64,000 bases of DNA from Frigoriglobus tundricola (GTDB taxonomy: Bacteria > Planctomycetota > Planctomycetia > Gemmatales > Gemmataceae): positions 3,844,001-3,908,000 of the forward strand of contig NZ_CP053452.2 in assembly GCF_013128195.2 (NCBI RefSeq). The letters run 5' to 3'. Position numbers and translations under genes: made by a program. This document shows, in pieces, positions 50,481-59,631 of this stretch (position 1 is its first letter; the number at the start of each line of letters is the position of its first letter). Below the pieces are notes generated by a model, which was not told the origin of the DNA, made no database searches, and saw only the letters and a program-made list of their open reading frames with translations.

Positions 50481-50999
50481 TCAATAAAGGGGTTTCGGGA
50501 AGGTCACGCTGAGGAGCGGGTGACCGGGCTTGGTGGCGTCGAATTCCAGAGTGACAAGCGTCCGGGACCGCTGGGCGGCACCGTTCTTCGTCGGCTGAAG
50601 GGGGCGAATGGTCGAGGGCGCGCCCAGATCGGCGTCATATGCGGTCTGATACGTCACCTTTCCGTCCGCGACCGTCACGGGGGAAATGTCTTCGGGTGCG
50701 GGGATGCCGACCAGGCCATCGACTTCGGCCCGCGTCATGCCCGGCTTCAGCCGCGCGAGGAGATCGGCGGAGCTGCTTTGGGTGTTTTTCCACTTCTTGC
50801 CCGGAAAGGGCGGGGGCGGGGGCGGGACGAGGAGGGGAACCTCGTTCGGATTGTTCACTGCGGTCCCCTGAGCGACGGTCTCATCTCGGCCAGAGGCGCC
50901 GATGGAAACGGAATCCCGCCACAACCAGACGACGAACGCCACCGCGAAACAGGCCAGCACGGCGATCGGGTGTTGAAGTATGGATCGAATCAACCACAT
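50481..50999 (-). CDS. Membrane-anchored BamE-like small protein (172 aa)
   Basis: An N-terminal membrane helix (HPIAVLACFAVAFVVWLW) precedes a Pro-rich linker (VPLLVPPPPPPFPGKKW) and a compact domain at about residues 78-170. DLLARLKPGMTRAEVDGLVG followed by KVTYQTAYDADLG and TLVTLEFDATKPGHPLLSVTF matches the SmpA/OmlA (BamE) plan: a helix with L-x-x-G-M-T-x-x-E-V, then strands. BamE helps insert outer-membrane proteins, but there the anchor is lipid; here it is a helix. The match is by eye and only suggests a similar fold. The gene stands alone, between secA and the HAD gene on the same strand. Confidence 0.65.
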   Translation of the reverse strand: MWLIRSILQHPIAVLACFAVAFVVWLWRDSVSIGASGRDETVAQGTAVNNPNEVPLLVPPPPPPFPGKKWKNTQSSSADLLARLKPGMTRAEVDGLVGIPAPEDISPVTVADGKVTYQTAYDADLGAPSTIRPLQPTKNGAAQRSRTLVTLEFDATKPGHPLLSVTFPKPLY

Positions 51000-51242
51000 A
51001 GTCGGCCCTCACGTCGGAGAGTTCGCGGGGACTGGGCGCCACATTGCTCGCTCGCCGCACCTGGTATTCGACGTCGGCGGGGCGATCTTTTTTCACGGTG
51101 CCCGTTCACACACCGGCGGTGACTCTCGGGCCTTACTATTTATTGCTTCAATCCGGTCTGATAGTTCAAAATTATCGATTTTTGCCCCTAAAGCGATAGT
51201 CTCACAATTCAGGCACGGGAATCAAGGTCAGCAACGATTCAC

Positions 51243-51893
51243 TCATTTTTTCGGCGGGGGTAGCAATTCCAACAGTTCCGTGAACGACCGAAGAACGCGA
51301 TCGGCTCCGGCGTCATGTACTGGTGTCGAACCGCCGGTTTCGTCGGCGGGAATCAGCCAAACCGGAACGCCGGCGGCCTTTGCGGCCTGCACGTCCACGA
51401 TCATGTCGCCGACGTACACGGCTTCGGCCGGTGAAACACCGAGCCGGGTCAGCCCCTCTAACAGCATGGCCGGATCGGGTTTCGGCCGCTGGCCGACGTC
51501 GTCCGGGCCGAGCACGCACGCGAAAGACCCGGCCAGTCCGAGCGCGCGGACGAGTTCGCGCGTGAACTCGACCCGTTTGTTACTGCACACGCCCAGGCGC
51601 AGCCCGCGGTGGGCGAGTTCGGGGATCGTTTCGGCCACGCCGGGCATGAGGCGCGTTTCCGCGATCATCACGGTGGAGTGGTGCTCGCGGTACCGGGCGA
51701 CGGCCTCGTCCACCGGGGCACCGGGCACGAGATCGGCCATCAGGTGCGACAACCCGTAACCGACGTACTTGCAGACGGCCGCCTCCGGCAGCGCGGGCAG
51801 GCCGTAACTGGCGCGGACGTGGTTGGTACTCGAGGTGATCGCGGCGAAGCTGTTCGCGAGGGTGCCGTCGAAGTCGAAGAGCGCGGCTTTCAT
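51243..51893 (-). CDS. HAD-family phosphatase, Gph-like (216 aa)
   Basis: HAD hydrolases remove phosphate from small molecules via an aspartyl-phosphate. Motif I is FDFDGTLANS at residues 6-15, motif II is CSNKR near 101, motif III is the Lys in RPKPDPAMLLEGL near 138-150, and motif IV is VYVGDMIVDVQAAKAAG near 157-173. The cap region (GLSHLMADLVPGAP) is of the small helical type seen in phosphoglycolate phosphatase-like members. All catalytic residues are present. ATG at 51893 is set by the motif I position; an upstream in-frame stretch is not conserved. Substrate is unproven; phosphoglycolate or pyrophosphate are usual for this type. It is divergent from the sigma factor gene. Confidence 0.88.
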   Translation of the reverse strand: MKAALFDFDGTLANSFAAITSSTNHVRASYGLPALPEAAVCKYVGYGLSHLMADLVPGAPVDEAVARYREHHSTVMIAETRLMPGVAETIPELAHRGLRLGVCSNKRVEFTRELVRALGLAGSFACVLGPDDVGQRPKPDPAMLLEGLTRLGVSPAEAVYVGDMIVDVQAAKAAGVPVWLIPADETGGSTPVHDAGADRVLRSFTELLELLPPPKK

Positions 51894-52020
51894 TCGGGGG
51901 CTCTGAAGGGTGAAGGGAAGGGGACGGGTGAAATGTCCGGGTGATGGGGCGCCGGCGCCGCGTTTGCAGCATGGACACGATTGGGGCCGTTCACCCATTC
52001 TCCCGTCGCCGTGAATCGTT

Positions 52021-52626
52021 ATGGTAGCACTTGCGTCCCCCACCGCCCGCGAGCCGTCGATGGTCGCACCGCTGCCCGAAAAGCTGACCCCGGAACTGGT
52101 GTTCCGCGAGTACGCGCCGCGCATCTACAACCTCGCCCGGCGGATGCTCGGCAACGACGCCGACGCCGAGGACGTGACGCAGGACGTGCTGCTCCAAGTG
52201 GTGCGGAAGCTGGACACGTTCCGCGGCGACGCCCAGATCTCGACGTGGCTGCACCGGGTCACGGTGAACGCGGCGCTGGCCCACCGGCAGAAGCGGGCGA
52301 ACCGCCAGAAGCACGAGGCCGGCGAGGCGGCGGACGAGATCCTCGAAACGGCCGCCCCCGAGACCGCGGTGCGGCGGTGGAACGTGGCGCCGGAGGACCC
52401 GGTGCTGGCCGCCGAGCAGCACGCGGTGATCGAACGGGCGATCACGGAGCTGCCCGAACCGTTCCGCGACGTGTACCTGCTCGCGGACGTGGAGGGGCTG
52501 CCGAACGCGGAGATCGGTGAGATGCTCGGGCTGAGCGTGGCGGCGGTGAAGAGCCGGCTGCACCGGGCGCGGATGCGGATGCGGGACCTGCTGGCCCCGC
52601 ACTTCGAGGAAGGGGTGACGCCGTGA
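52021..52626 (+). CDS. ECF-type RNA polymerase sigma factor (201 aa)
   Basis: ECF sigma factors direct RNA polymerase to special promoters and are usually held by an anti-sigma factor. Region 2 is at residues about 27-95: FREYAPRIYNLARRMLGNDADAEDVTQDVLL, with TFRGDAQISTWLHRVTVNAAL, the core contact and -10 recognition part. Region 4 is at about 140-195: ITELPEPFRDVYLLADVEGL, then NAEIGEMLGLSVAAVKSRLHRAR, the -35 helix-turn-helix. ATG at 52021 is the first start; a later ATG at 52060 would still keep region 2. The next gene overlaps its last four bases, so the two are cotranscribed and coupled. Confidence 0.93.
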   Translation: MVALASPTAREPSMVAPLPEKLTPELVFREYAPRIYNLARRMLGNDADAEDVTQDVLLQVVRKLDTFRGDAQISTWLHRVTVNAALAHRQKRANRQKHEAGEAADEILETAAPETAVRRWNVAPEDPVLAAEQHAVIERAITELPEPFRDVYLLADVEGLPNAEIGEMLGLSVAAVKSRLHRARMRMRDLLAPHFEEGVTP

Positions 52627-52856
52627 GCTGTGACGAACTGGTGGCGCAACTGGTGGACCTCGTGGACGGCGAACCGGTGGTCGAGCGCCGCGAAACGGTC
52701 GAACTCCACATCCGCGGGTGCCCGAAGTGCGAGGCGTATGTGGCGACGTACACGCTCACGGTCCGCGTCGCGCGCGTGCTGCCGAAGTGCGGCCCGCTCC
52801 CGCCCGCGTTCGAGGCGCGGCTGCGGAAGGCGCTGGCCGAACACATTGGCGAATGA
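52623..52856 (+). CDS. Small zinc-finger anti-sigma factor (77 aa)
   Basis: GTG at 52623 overlaps the sigma factor stop (GTGA), which is typical of sigma/anti-sigma pairs. The zinc-binding anti-sigma signature H-x3-C-x2-C is at residues 29-36 (HIRGCPKC), after a first helix with MSCDELVAQLVDLVDGE and before the helical tail FEARLRKALAEHI. There is no membrane helix, so it is a cytoplasmic type. It is likely to bind and silence the adjacent ECF factor, released by redox or metal change, although the sequence alone does not show the signal. Confidence 0.88.
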   Translation: MSCDELVAQLVDLVDGEPVVERRETVELHIRGCPKCEAYVATYTLTVRVARVLPKCGPLPPAFEARLRKALAEHIGE

Positions 52857-53108
52857 GGGGGCCGCCGTTCGTGTGCGCGCACTGGCGCCTCATTTGCGCC
52901 GGCCGGTGCGCGTGACGCCCGATCCCGGAACCGGGGCGCCCTCAACTGTTTGTCGGGTCGCGGCATCCCCCAGCATCCATTCAATTGAGCAACCACGTTT
53001 TTTCTTGACGGCTCGATCGGGCCGCTTAATTTCTCGAGTCGCTAGCCGTCTTGTGCCCGTCCCGCCCACCTTCCACACGCCCCGACACTCATTTTTCGCT
53101 GCGCCCCC

Positions 53109-53867
53109 ATGATCACCATTCGAGGGCCCGTGCGCACCCGCCTCTGCGATGGTGTGGACCGACGCGATGTTCTGAGGATCGGCGCCCTCGGCGCCGCGGG
53201 GGGGGCCACCGGTCTGAGCCTGGACAACGTGTTGCGCGCCCAGGAGGCCCGCCCCGCCGCGGGCGATCCGACGTTCGGCAGAGCCAGATCCTGCATCCTG
53301 GTGTTCCTGGCCGGCGGCCCGCCGCAGCACGAGACCTTCGACCCCAAGCCCGACGCGCCACGAGAGATCGCCGGCGCCTTCGAACCCATCGCCACGAGCG
53401 TGCCCGGCGTACACATCAGCGGGTACCTGCCCCTGCACGACCACCCCTGCATCGGCGCGGCGGTCGCCCACTTGCGCCCGAGCGGCCGCCCCATCCCCGC
53501 GCACGTCTGCCTGGGCGAATTCCCGCGCGCGCCGTTCGGCTGGGGCGGGCGTGGGGCCGGCGCGGGGTTCCTCGGCGCGCCCTTCGACCCGTTCCCGCTG
53601 CTGAGATCGGGGGGCGAGACCCGGGCCCTCGATTACCCGGTGGCGGCGCCGGCGGTCACGACCGACGTGTCGCTGGAGCGCCTCGGCCAGCGCCGCGACA
53701 TCCTCGACCGGATCAATCGCCGGCTCGACCGGTTGGGCACGTCCGAAGCGGGGGCGCGTCTGGACGCCATCTTCCACCGCCTCGGGAGCAGCCCCGAAAC
53801 GGAACTGAACGACCGCTTCGGTCGGCCCTCGCGACTCTGTCAGGGGAAGCCGATCCACTTCGTTTGA
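53109..53867 (+). pseudogene. Decayed DUF1501 gene
   Basis: The start is intact: a twin-arginine-like signal (VDRRDVLRIGALGAAGG) and LVFLAGGPPQHETFDPKPDAPREIAGAF, as in functional DUF1501 proteins. After HISGYLPL the text jumps to HDHPCIGAAVAHLRP, which in full-length relatives lies about 50 residues further on, so an internal deletion is likely. It then ends at about 250 residues with an ill-fitting tail (RFGRPSRLCQGKPIHFV), without the conserved GEFGRTP-type C-terminal segment. No DUF1549/1553 partner is nearby, unlike the complete pair at 6.9-10.9 kb. I read it as a degrading copy; a short functional variant is less likely. Confidence 0.7.
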
Positions 53868-54339
53868 GTGAAGGGCCGCGCGCGTTCGCTCGGACTCACC
53901 GGGCCGGGCCGGACCGGAGTAGAACCGCGGGCCGCGTTGAGAGGCGGTGGCGTAACGAGAGCGTCAGAAGCCGAGTGGGTCTTTGATCGTCGGCCTCACG
54001 CGGTTCCGAGGTGATTGGTACCGGATCCGATTGATGAGTACCGGTGTCGGCGGGTCCGTGGTTCCCGTCTTCTGTAGCCGGCCGCTGTGAGGCCGGGCTC
54101 AGGGAATCGTGTCGCCCCGGGCTCACAACGGCCGGCCACAGACCGACGGTCCGAGTAACCGGCATGGTTACTCATCAACACGACTTGGTATGACCCACCT
54201 CCGACCCGAGCGGACATCAGGCGGAACGTGATAACGACGATCAGAACTCTACTTTCCGCCTCCAGGACTTGCACCCGGCGGCCGTTCGGTCATGCTAGAA
54301 AGTAATTGAGGGGGCACCACAGCGCTATCGGGATACTCT
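53868..54339. other. Gene-free stretch, degraded and repeat-bearing
   Basis: This gap of 472 bases follows the decayed DUF1501 gene and precedes the kinase-DUF1080 gene. It holds the inverted repeat element at 54012-54193. No trustworthy reading frame is seen. Confidence 0.55.
54012..54193. repeat. Inverted repeat with conserved outer ends, third family member
   Basis: Inner arms TGTAGCCGGCCGCTGTGAGG (from 54073) and its imperfect complement ending near 54140 form a long hairpin. The outer ends carry TTGATGAGTACCGG on the left and, on the right, CATCAACACGACTTGGTATGA, the last 20 bases of which are identical to the right end of the element at 16984-17148. The interiors of the two elements differ. 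Confidence 0.75.
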
Positions 54340-56235
54340 GTGTCGTCACCTCCGCCACCTCCCGATCTTCCCCCCACGCGGGCGACTCACGTTCCGCCAT
54401 ACGGCGCGGGCCACCCGCTCACCGGCGCGGCCCCGACCGTGGACCCGGACGCGGCCACCCTGGGGGCCGCGCCGGGCGATCCGCTCCCCCAACTGCGCCC
54501 GCCGCTCGTTACCGGGGATCTCGGCGCGTTCGGGCGCCATCGGGTGCTCCGCCTCCTCGGGCGCGGGGGAATGGGCGCGGTGTACGAGGCCATCGATACC
54601 GCACTCGGGCGCACCGTGGCCCTCAAGCTCATGCTCCCCGCCCTGGCGGCGGCCCCGACCGGGCGCGAGCGGTTCTTGCGCGAAGCCCGTGCGGCGGCGG
54701 CGGTCCGGCACGAGAACGTCGTCAACGTGTACCACGTCGGGGAGGACGAGGGGACGCCCTTCCTGACGATGGAACTGCTGCGCGGCGATCACCTCGGCCA
54801 CCTGATCGGGGGCGGCCTCCCGGTCGCGGACGTGGTCCGGATCGGTCGGGACGTCGCACGCGGCCTCGCCGCCGCTCACGCGATCGGAGTCGTTCATCGC
54901 GACGTCAAGCCGGCGAACATCTGGATCGAAGCGCCGACCGGGCGCGTGCGGCTCCTGGACTTCGGACTCGCCCGCATCGGCGGCGAAGCCAGCATCGCCG
55001 TCCGGTCCGGACCGTCGGCCGAAACCGGGCTGACGCAGGCCGGTGAACTCGTCGGCACGCCGACGTACATGTCGCGCGAACAGGTCGAGGGAGAACCGGT
55101 CGATTTCCGCACCGATCTGTTCAGCCTCGGTGCCGTCCTTTACCAGATGGTCACGGGGCGGGTGCCGTTTGAGGGGAGGACCCTCGCCGGGTGGGCGGAC
55201 GCGATCCGGTCGGGCGTTTACACGCCCGTGAACGAAGCGGTCCCGACGGCCCCGCCCGCTCTCGTGCGGCTCATTCACGCGCTCCTCGCCCCCCGCCCGG
55301 AGGACCGCCCCCGATCCGCCGACGCGGTCGCGGCGGAGTTGCTCACGATCGCAACGCAGTTACTCGTGAGAACCGATTCGGCCGCGGCACCGGTCCCCGT
55401 TCAACACCCCGAAGCCCCCGATTCGGACCCGCAGTTTGATTTCACTGAGGCGCCCCGCCCCGCTCCACGCCGCCGGGGCCGACCAACCCAATTCTTGCTC
55501 GGGTGTGCGGCCGCGCTGGCCGGTGGCCTCTTGCTGGTCGGGATCGTGCATCGGATACACAGGGCGGGGCGCCCCGCACCGGAGCCGGTCGTCAAGGCTC
55601 CCGATCCGGCGGCGCCTGTCGCGCCCGCGAATTCGCTCCCAAAGGGGTACGTCTCGATCTTCAACGGACGGGACCTCAGCGGTTGGAAACCGCCGATCGA
55701 GGGGCGCACGGATGCGTGGGCGGTCGCGAACGGGGTACTCGCGGGAACGCCGCGGGCGAACTTCCAGTTTCACGCGTTACTCTCCGAGCGGGACTACTCG
55801 GATTTTGAATTGCGTCTGGAGTACCGGTGGCCGGCCCCCGGCGGCCACAGTGTCTTGTTGTTGCGTGCGAACGAAGACAAGGAGCGGTACATGAAGGGGC
55901 TGGCGATCAGCCTCGCCGACGACGAAGGCTACTCGGCGGTCCACGGCCACGCGGTCCCTGACGGGTATCAATCCGGTTTGGTCTTGGGTCTCACATTCAA
56001 GCCGCGCGCCGCGAACAAGCCGCTCGGCGAGTGGAACGCCCTGCGGGTGGTGGCCCGGCGGCACGTGATCGAGGTCGAACTGAACGGAACGAAGATGCCC
56101 GTGGCGAACCTGGACGAGAAGCTCGAATTGCTGAAAACGCACCCGGAGTTCGCACGCGCACAAGGACCGATCGGCCTGTTGTGCTTCATCGGCCCGATCG
56201 AATACCGCAACATCTTGGTCCGCCCGCTCCCGTAG
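54340..56235 (+). CDS. Transmembrane Ser/Thr kinase fused to a DUF1080 domain (631 aa)
   Basis: GTG at 54340 is the first start. A Pro-rich leader (1-65) precedes a Hanks-type kinase at about 66-335: LGRGGMGAVYEA, the ATP lysine in VALKLM, HRDVKPAN (catalytic Asp), LLDFGLARIGG and the substrate-loop GTPTYMSREQ. One membrane helix is at about 384-402. The outer part from about 435 shows YVSIFNGRDLSGWKPPIEG, DFELRLEYRW and YRNILVRPLP, the DUF1080 (3-keto-disaccharide hydrolase, laminin-G-like) pattern. So it may bind a saccharide or protein outside and signal inward. Whether the DUF1080 part hydrolyses anything is unknown. Confidence 0.88.
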   Translation: MSSPPPPPDLPPTRATHVPPYGAGHPLTGAAPTVDPDAATLGAAPGDPLPQLRPPLVTGDLGAFGRHRVLRLLGRGGMGAVYEAIDTALGRTVALKLMLPALAAAPTGRERFLREARAAAAVRHENVVNVYHVGEDEGTPFLTMELLRGDHLGHLIGGGLPVADVVRIGRDVARGLAAAHAIGVVHRDVKPANIWIEAPTGRVRLLDFGLARIGGEASIAVRSGPSAETGLTQAGELVGTPTYMSREQVEGEPVDFRTDLFSLGAVLYQMVTGRVPFEGRTLAGWADAIRSGVYTPVNEAVPTAPPALVRLIHALLAPRPEDRPRSADAVAAELLTIATQLLVRTDSAAAPVPVQHPEAPDSDPQFDFTEAPRPAPRRRGRPTQFLLGCAAALAGGLLLVGIVHRIHRAGRPAPEPVVKAPDPAAPVAPANSLPKGYVSIFNGRDLSGWKPPIEGRTDAWAVANGVLAGTPRANFQFHALLSERDYSDFELRLEYRWPAPGGHSVLLLRANEDKERYMKGLAISLADDEGYSAVHGHAVPDGYQSGLVLGLTFKPRAANKPLGEWNALRVVARRHVIEVELNGTKMPVANLDEKLELLKTHPEFARAQGPIGLLCFIGPIEYRNILVRPLP

Positions 56236-56563
56236 TGAGGTCCGCGTCACCCACCGCCCTTGCGGGCGGAGTTGGCCCCACTTCCTCAACCGCCACCACG
56301 CGCCGAAACGACACGACCACGTTTGTTGTGCAGCGGTTACGGGAATTACACCCTCGCCCGCAATCGGATCGTTTCACTTACGAACGATCAGGCGCACCGT
56401 TGCACCCAAAATACTGACCGCCGGCCCCCTACACACAGCGCATCTCTTCTACGGCCCGGGGAGGCCGATCCCGTCGCGCTCCCGCAGCCACAAGTTCGCC
56501 TCGCGGCGCACCGCACGGTCCGGTTACCATGCGGCCGGTCACTCGTGCTCAGGGGGCCGTCCG
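56236..56563. other. Gene-free stretch between kinase and WD40 genes
   Basis: This gap of 328 bases contains no convincing gene, hairpin or repeat. It presumably carries the promoter of the WD40 gene. Confidence 0.5.
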
Positions 56564-59032
56564 ATGTCGCGTGCCGTGCCTCTGGTGGTGTTTCTGTTCG
56601 CCGGCCCGGCGGCGGCGGCGGCCGACCTGCCGCCGGGCGCGCTCGTGCGCCTGGGCGACGACCGCTTTCGCGCTGGCGACGGGGTTTATCACCTCGCGCT
56701 GTCCCCGGACGGGACGCGCTACGCGACCGCGCGTAGCGCCGAGGGGGGAACGCTCGCGCTGACGGTATGGGACGCAGCGACCGGACGGCCGGTGTGCGAG
56801 CAGCGCGTGAGCCGAGAGCTGTTCCGGGGCTTCGTGTGGGGGCCGGGCGGCGCCTTCGCGGTCGCCGCCCGCACCGCACCCGCGCCGAAGGGGCAGCGCG
56901 GAAGGATCGTGCCGGGCGATTTCTGCGTGTGGGACTTCACCGCCCCGGACACCGCGCCTCCGGTGCTGCCGCCACAAGGGATCATCGCGCGAATCAGCGG
57001 GTCGCTTCCCGACGGGTTGCCGACGCCCGCTCCCGAGTACGCCCGTTTCCTGTTGAGCGCGGATGGCCGGCGCGTCGCGGCGAAGTGGGAATCGGGGGCC
57101 GGCAAGTTCGCCGTTCACGTCTTCGAGCTGAAACCGGCCGCCACCGCCGCGACGCTCACCCGCGCCGGCACCATCGACCTCGGCGCGGACGCCGCGGACG
57201 CCGTCCGGATCTCCGCGGACGGCAAGACGGTGGTCACGTTTCGCGCGCTCGCCGATTCCGAGCGCCAGGGCGGGGCCGAGTTCGTCGCGACCGTCTGGGA
57301 CGTGGAGCGGGGGAAGCCGTGGGGGCAACCGTTCCGGGTCCGGAGCACAGAACAGTTGCCGCGGCTCCGCGGCCCGGATTCGAGTCGCAACGTCATCTCT
57401 CACAAACTGGTCCTCGCGCCGGACGCCCGCTCGGTGTACGTCCCGGCGGAAGAGAATAAGGTTTGGGGCTTCGACGAAGCCCCGCTCGTTCTCCCGCAAA
57501 ACGACACGGACCCGAAGCGGCGACGGAGCGTGATCCGGTGGCCGAACGACCCGAACGCGGAGGTGCGGTGGTGCTCCGACGGCGGCGGCTCCGCGTTCTC
57601 GGGGGACGGAAACGTGCTGGTAATCGCCGCCAACCGCAAAACGTATGTCATCGACCTGGTCGGGGGAAAGGAACTCGGCCGGCTGGAAGGCCACGGCTCG
57701 ACGCCGGGCGCGGTCGCCGTGTCGGCCGACGGCACCCGGATCGCGACCGCCGACCGGTTCGGACTGGTCCGACTGTGGGACGCCAGGACGTTTCGCCCGC
57801 TCCACGACGCGCCGGGGCACCGCGCGCCGGTCGAACGCGCGGAACTCTCTCCCGACGGCGAGCGACTGCTGACGTGGGCACCGGACGAGACCGTGCGCCT
57901 GTGGGACGTGGCAACCGGGGCGGAACTGCGCGCGTTCAGCGACGCACCGGCCCGGCCCACTTTCATACCCGACGGCACCGCGATTCTGTTCAGTACGAAG
58001 GACCGGCTCATCGCGCGCGACCTGCTCACCAAACTGGAGGTTCCGCTGCCGGGCGGGTTAGCGAAGGCGAAGCCAGGAAGCGCGATTTTCGCGCCCGACG
58101 GCAAGGCCGTACTGGTACAGGCCGACGGCGATCCGTCGATCGCGGTCTACGACTGGCCGGGCGGGAAGAAGCGGTTCGAGTTGAGCGGAGCCGGCCCGGC
58201 GCGCCGGGCCGGCTTCTCGCCCGATGGCACCGTGGTGTTTACCGACGCGTGCTCGGGGGAGCGGTGGGACGCGAAGACCGGCCAGAAACTGTCGCCGGCG
58301 TGGCCGGACACGCACCGCGACGACTTCACCCCGGTGCTCGCGCTGCGCCCCCACCCGCCGCTGCTCCACGTCGCACGCAACGAGGAGCTTCGCGTGATCG
58401 AAGCCGGGAGCGGCGAGCCGGCCCCGCACTCCCGGCTGACGGTCGCGACCGACGACGCCCGATCTCATGCCGTCTGGGGCATCGCCGTTTCACCTCGCGG
58501 CGGGCAGTTCGCGACCACGCACTGGCGCTACGAAAACGAGGTTCTGTTGTGCGAGGCCCGGACCGGACGCGTCCGCCGCACGCTCACCGGGCACCGCGGA
58601 ACGGTTCGCATTCTCGGCTTCACGCCCGACGGGACGAAGCTCCTCACTGCTGGCGGCGATCACACCGTTCTCGTGTGGGACACGCGGCTCAACACCGTGC
58701 CGCTACCGGACGAGATCAAGCAAGAAACCAGCGCCGCGAAACTGTGGAACATGCTCGCCGCCGACAACGCCCGGGACGCGTACCTCGCCATGTCGCGCCT
58801 GGCCCGCGAGCCGGGCGCCGCCGTCAAGGTGGCGAAACAGCGCATGCACCCGGCCGCGAGCGGCGACCACGAGGACGACACGACCAACCGCACCGACGCA
58901 CGCGGCATCGAACTGCTCGACGCGCTCGACACCGACGCCGCGCGTGCGCTGATCCGGGACCTGGCCGGCGGGCACGCGGACGCGTTCCGCACCCAGGAGG
59001 CGAAGCGGGCACGGGAACGTAACGCACGGTAA
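56564..59032 (+). CDS. Exported WD40-repeat protein (822 aa)
   Basis: ATG at 56564 follows AGGGGG and starts a signal peptide (MSRAVPLVVFLFAGPAAAAA). WD40-type units fill most of the chain: GVYHLALSPDGTRYATARS, LTVWDAATGRP near residue 65, AVAVSADGTRIATADRFGLVRLWDARTFRPL near 385-415, RAELSPDGERLLTWAPDETVRLWDVATG near 430, and near the end ILGFTPDGTKLLTAGGDHTVLVWDTRLN. Between them are less regular units, so it may form one or two propellers. The C-terminal 100 residues (AAKLWNMLAADNARDAYLAM) form a helical domain of a type that ends many Gemmata WD40 proteins. Partner unknown. Confidence 0.88.
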   Translation: MSRAVPLVVFLFAGPAAAAADLPPGALVRLGDDRFRAGDGVYHLALSPDGTRYATARSAEGGTLALTVWDAATGRPVCEQRVSRELFRGFVWGPGGAFAVAARTAPAPKGQRGRIVPGDFCVWDFTAPDTAPPVLPPQGIIARISGSLPDGLPTPAPEYARFLLSADGRRVAAKWESGAGKFAVHVFELKPAATAATLTRAGTIDLGADAADAVRISADGKTVVTFRALADSERQGGAEFVATVWDVERGKPWGQPFRVRSTEQLPRLRGPDSSRNVISHKLVLAPDARSVYVPAEENKVWGFDEAPLVLPQNDTDPKRRRSVIRWPNDPNAEVRWCSDGGGSAFSGDGNVLVIAANRKTYVIDLVGGKELGRLEGHGSTPGAVAVSADGTRIATADRFGLVRLWDARTFRPLHDAPGHRAPVERAELSPDGERLLTWAPDETVRLWDVATGAELRAFSDAPARPTFIPDGTAILFSTKDRLIARDLLTKLEVPLPGGLAKAKPGSAIFAPDGKAVLVQADGDPSIAVYDWPGGKKRFELSGAGPARRAGFSPDGTVVFTDACSGERWDAKTGQKLSPAWPDTHRDDFTPVLALRPHPPLLHVARNEELRVIEAGSGEPAPHSRLTVATDDARSHAVWGIAVSPRGGQFATTHWRYENEVLLCEARTGRVRRTLTGHRGTVRILGFTPDGTKLLTAGGDHTVLVWDTRLNTVPLPDEIKQETSAAKLWNMLAADNARDAYLAMSRLAREPGAAVKVAKQRMHPAASGDHEDDTTNRTDARGIELLDALDTDAARALIRDLAGGHADAFRTQEAKRARERNAR

Positions 59033-59113
59033 CAACCTGTTCCGCGGCTGAACCGGCGCCGAACAGTCCGCGTACAATCGGTGCGAGAGAGGTGAACCCA
59101 CGAGGGCTACGCA

Positions 59114-59542
59114 ATGGATCGGGCCAAGCCGTACCTGAAAGTCGCGGCGCTGCTCAGTGCCGTCGCTTTGGTGGGGGCGCTCGTCGCGTATCGCGCGGGG
59201 GCGTTTTCAACGCCGGTCCCCTCGGAGGCGCCGGGCGACCCGCAACCGACCGCGGTTCCCCGGCCCACAGCCGAGCAACTCGCACCGACTCCCGATCCGC
59301 ACCCGGCGCTCATGTACGGTTCCAAATCGGCGCCCGCCTTTCTCCCAGGAGAATCCGCCCAGGCACTGGGCGCCGTGCCCGGCCCCGTGCCGGTAACTCC
59401 GACCTCGCCCGACAAACCGCCCACGTTCATAGGCGGTTCCAAATCCATCATCCTCGTGCCCGCCGGTCAGCTCCCTGGCCTCACTCCGTCCCACCCGCCG
59501 AACATGCCACCGCCCACGCCGCCGGGGGCACCCAAGCCATGA
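59114..59542 (+). CDS. Small exported Pro-rich protein with GSKS motifs, paralogue 1 (142 aa)
   Basis: An N-terminal hydrophobic segment (VAALLSAVALVGALVAYRAGAFS) acts as signal or anchor. The rest is low-complexity, Pro- and Ala-rich, with two short motifs ALMYGSKSAPAFLPG and TFIGGSKSIILVPAG, each built around G-S-K-S followed by a hydrophobic patch. It shares this plan with the next gene, so the two are duplicates. I know no family for it. It lies on the same strand after the WD40 gene. Confidence 0.72.
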   Translation: MDRAKPYLKVAALLSAVALVGALVAYRAGAFSTPVPSEAPGDPQPTAVPRPTAEQLAPTPDPHPALMYGSKSAPAFLPGESAQALGAVPGPVPVTPTSPDKPPTFIGGSKSIILVPAGQLPGLTPSHPPNMPPPTPPGAPKP

Positions 59543-59631
59543 TCGCCGTTCACGCTCGTTCGCTGGTCTTGCAGTGATCGGGAGAGGCCGGATACCCTTC
59601 CGGCCAGAAGTAAATCGCGGAGGCCGACGTA

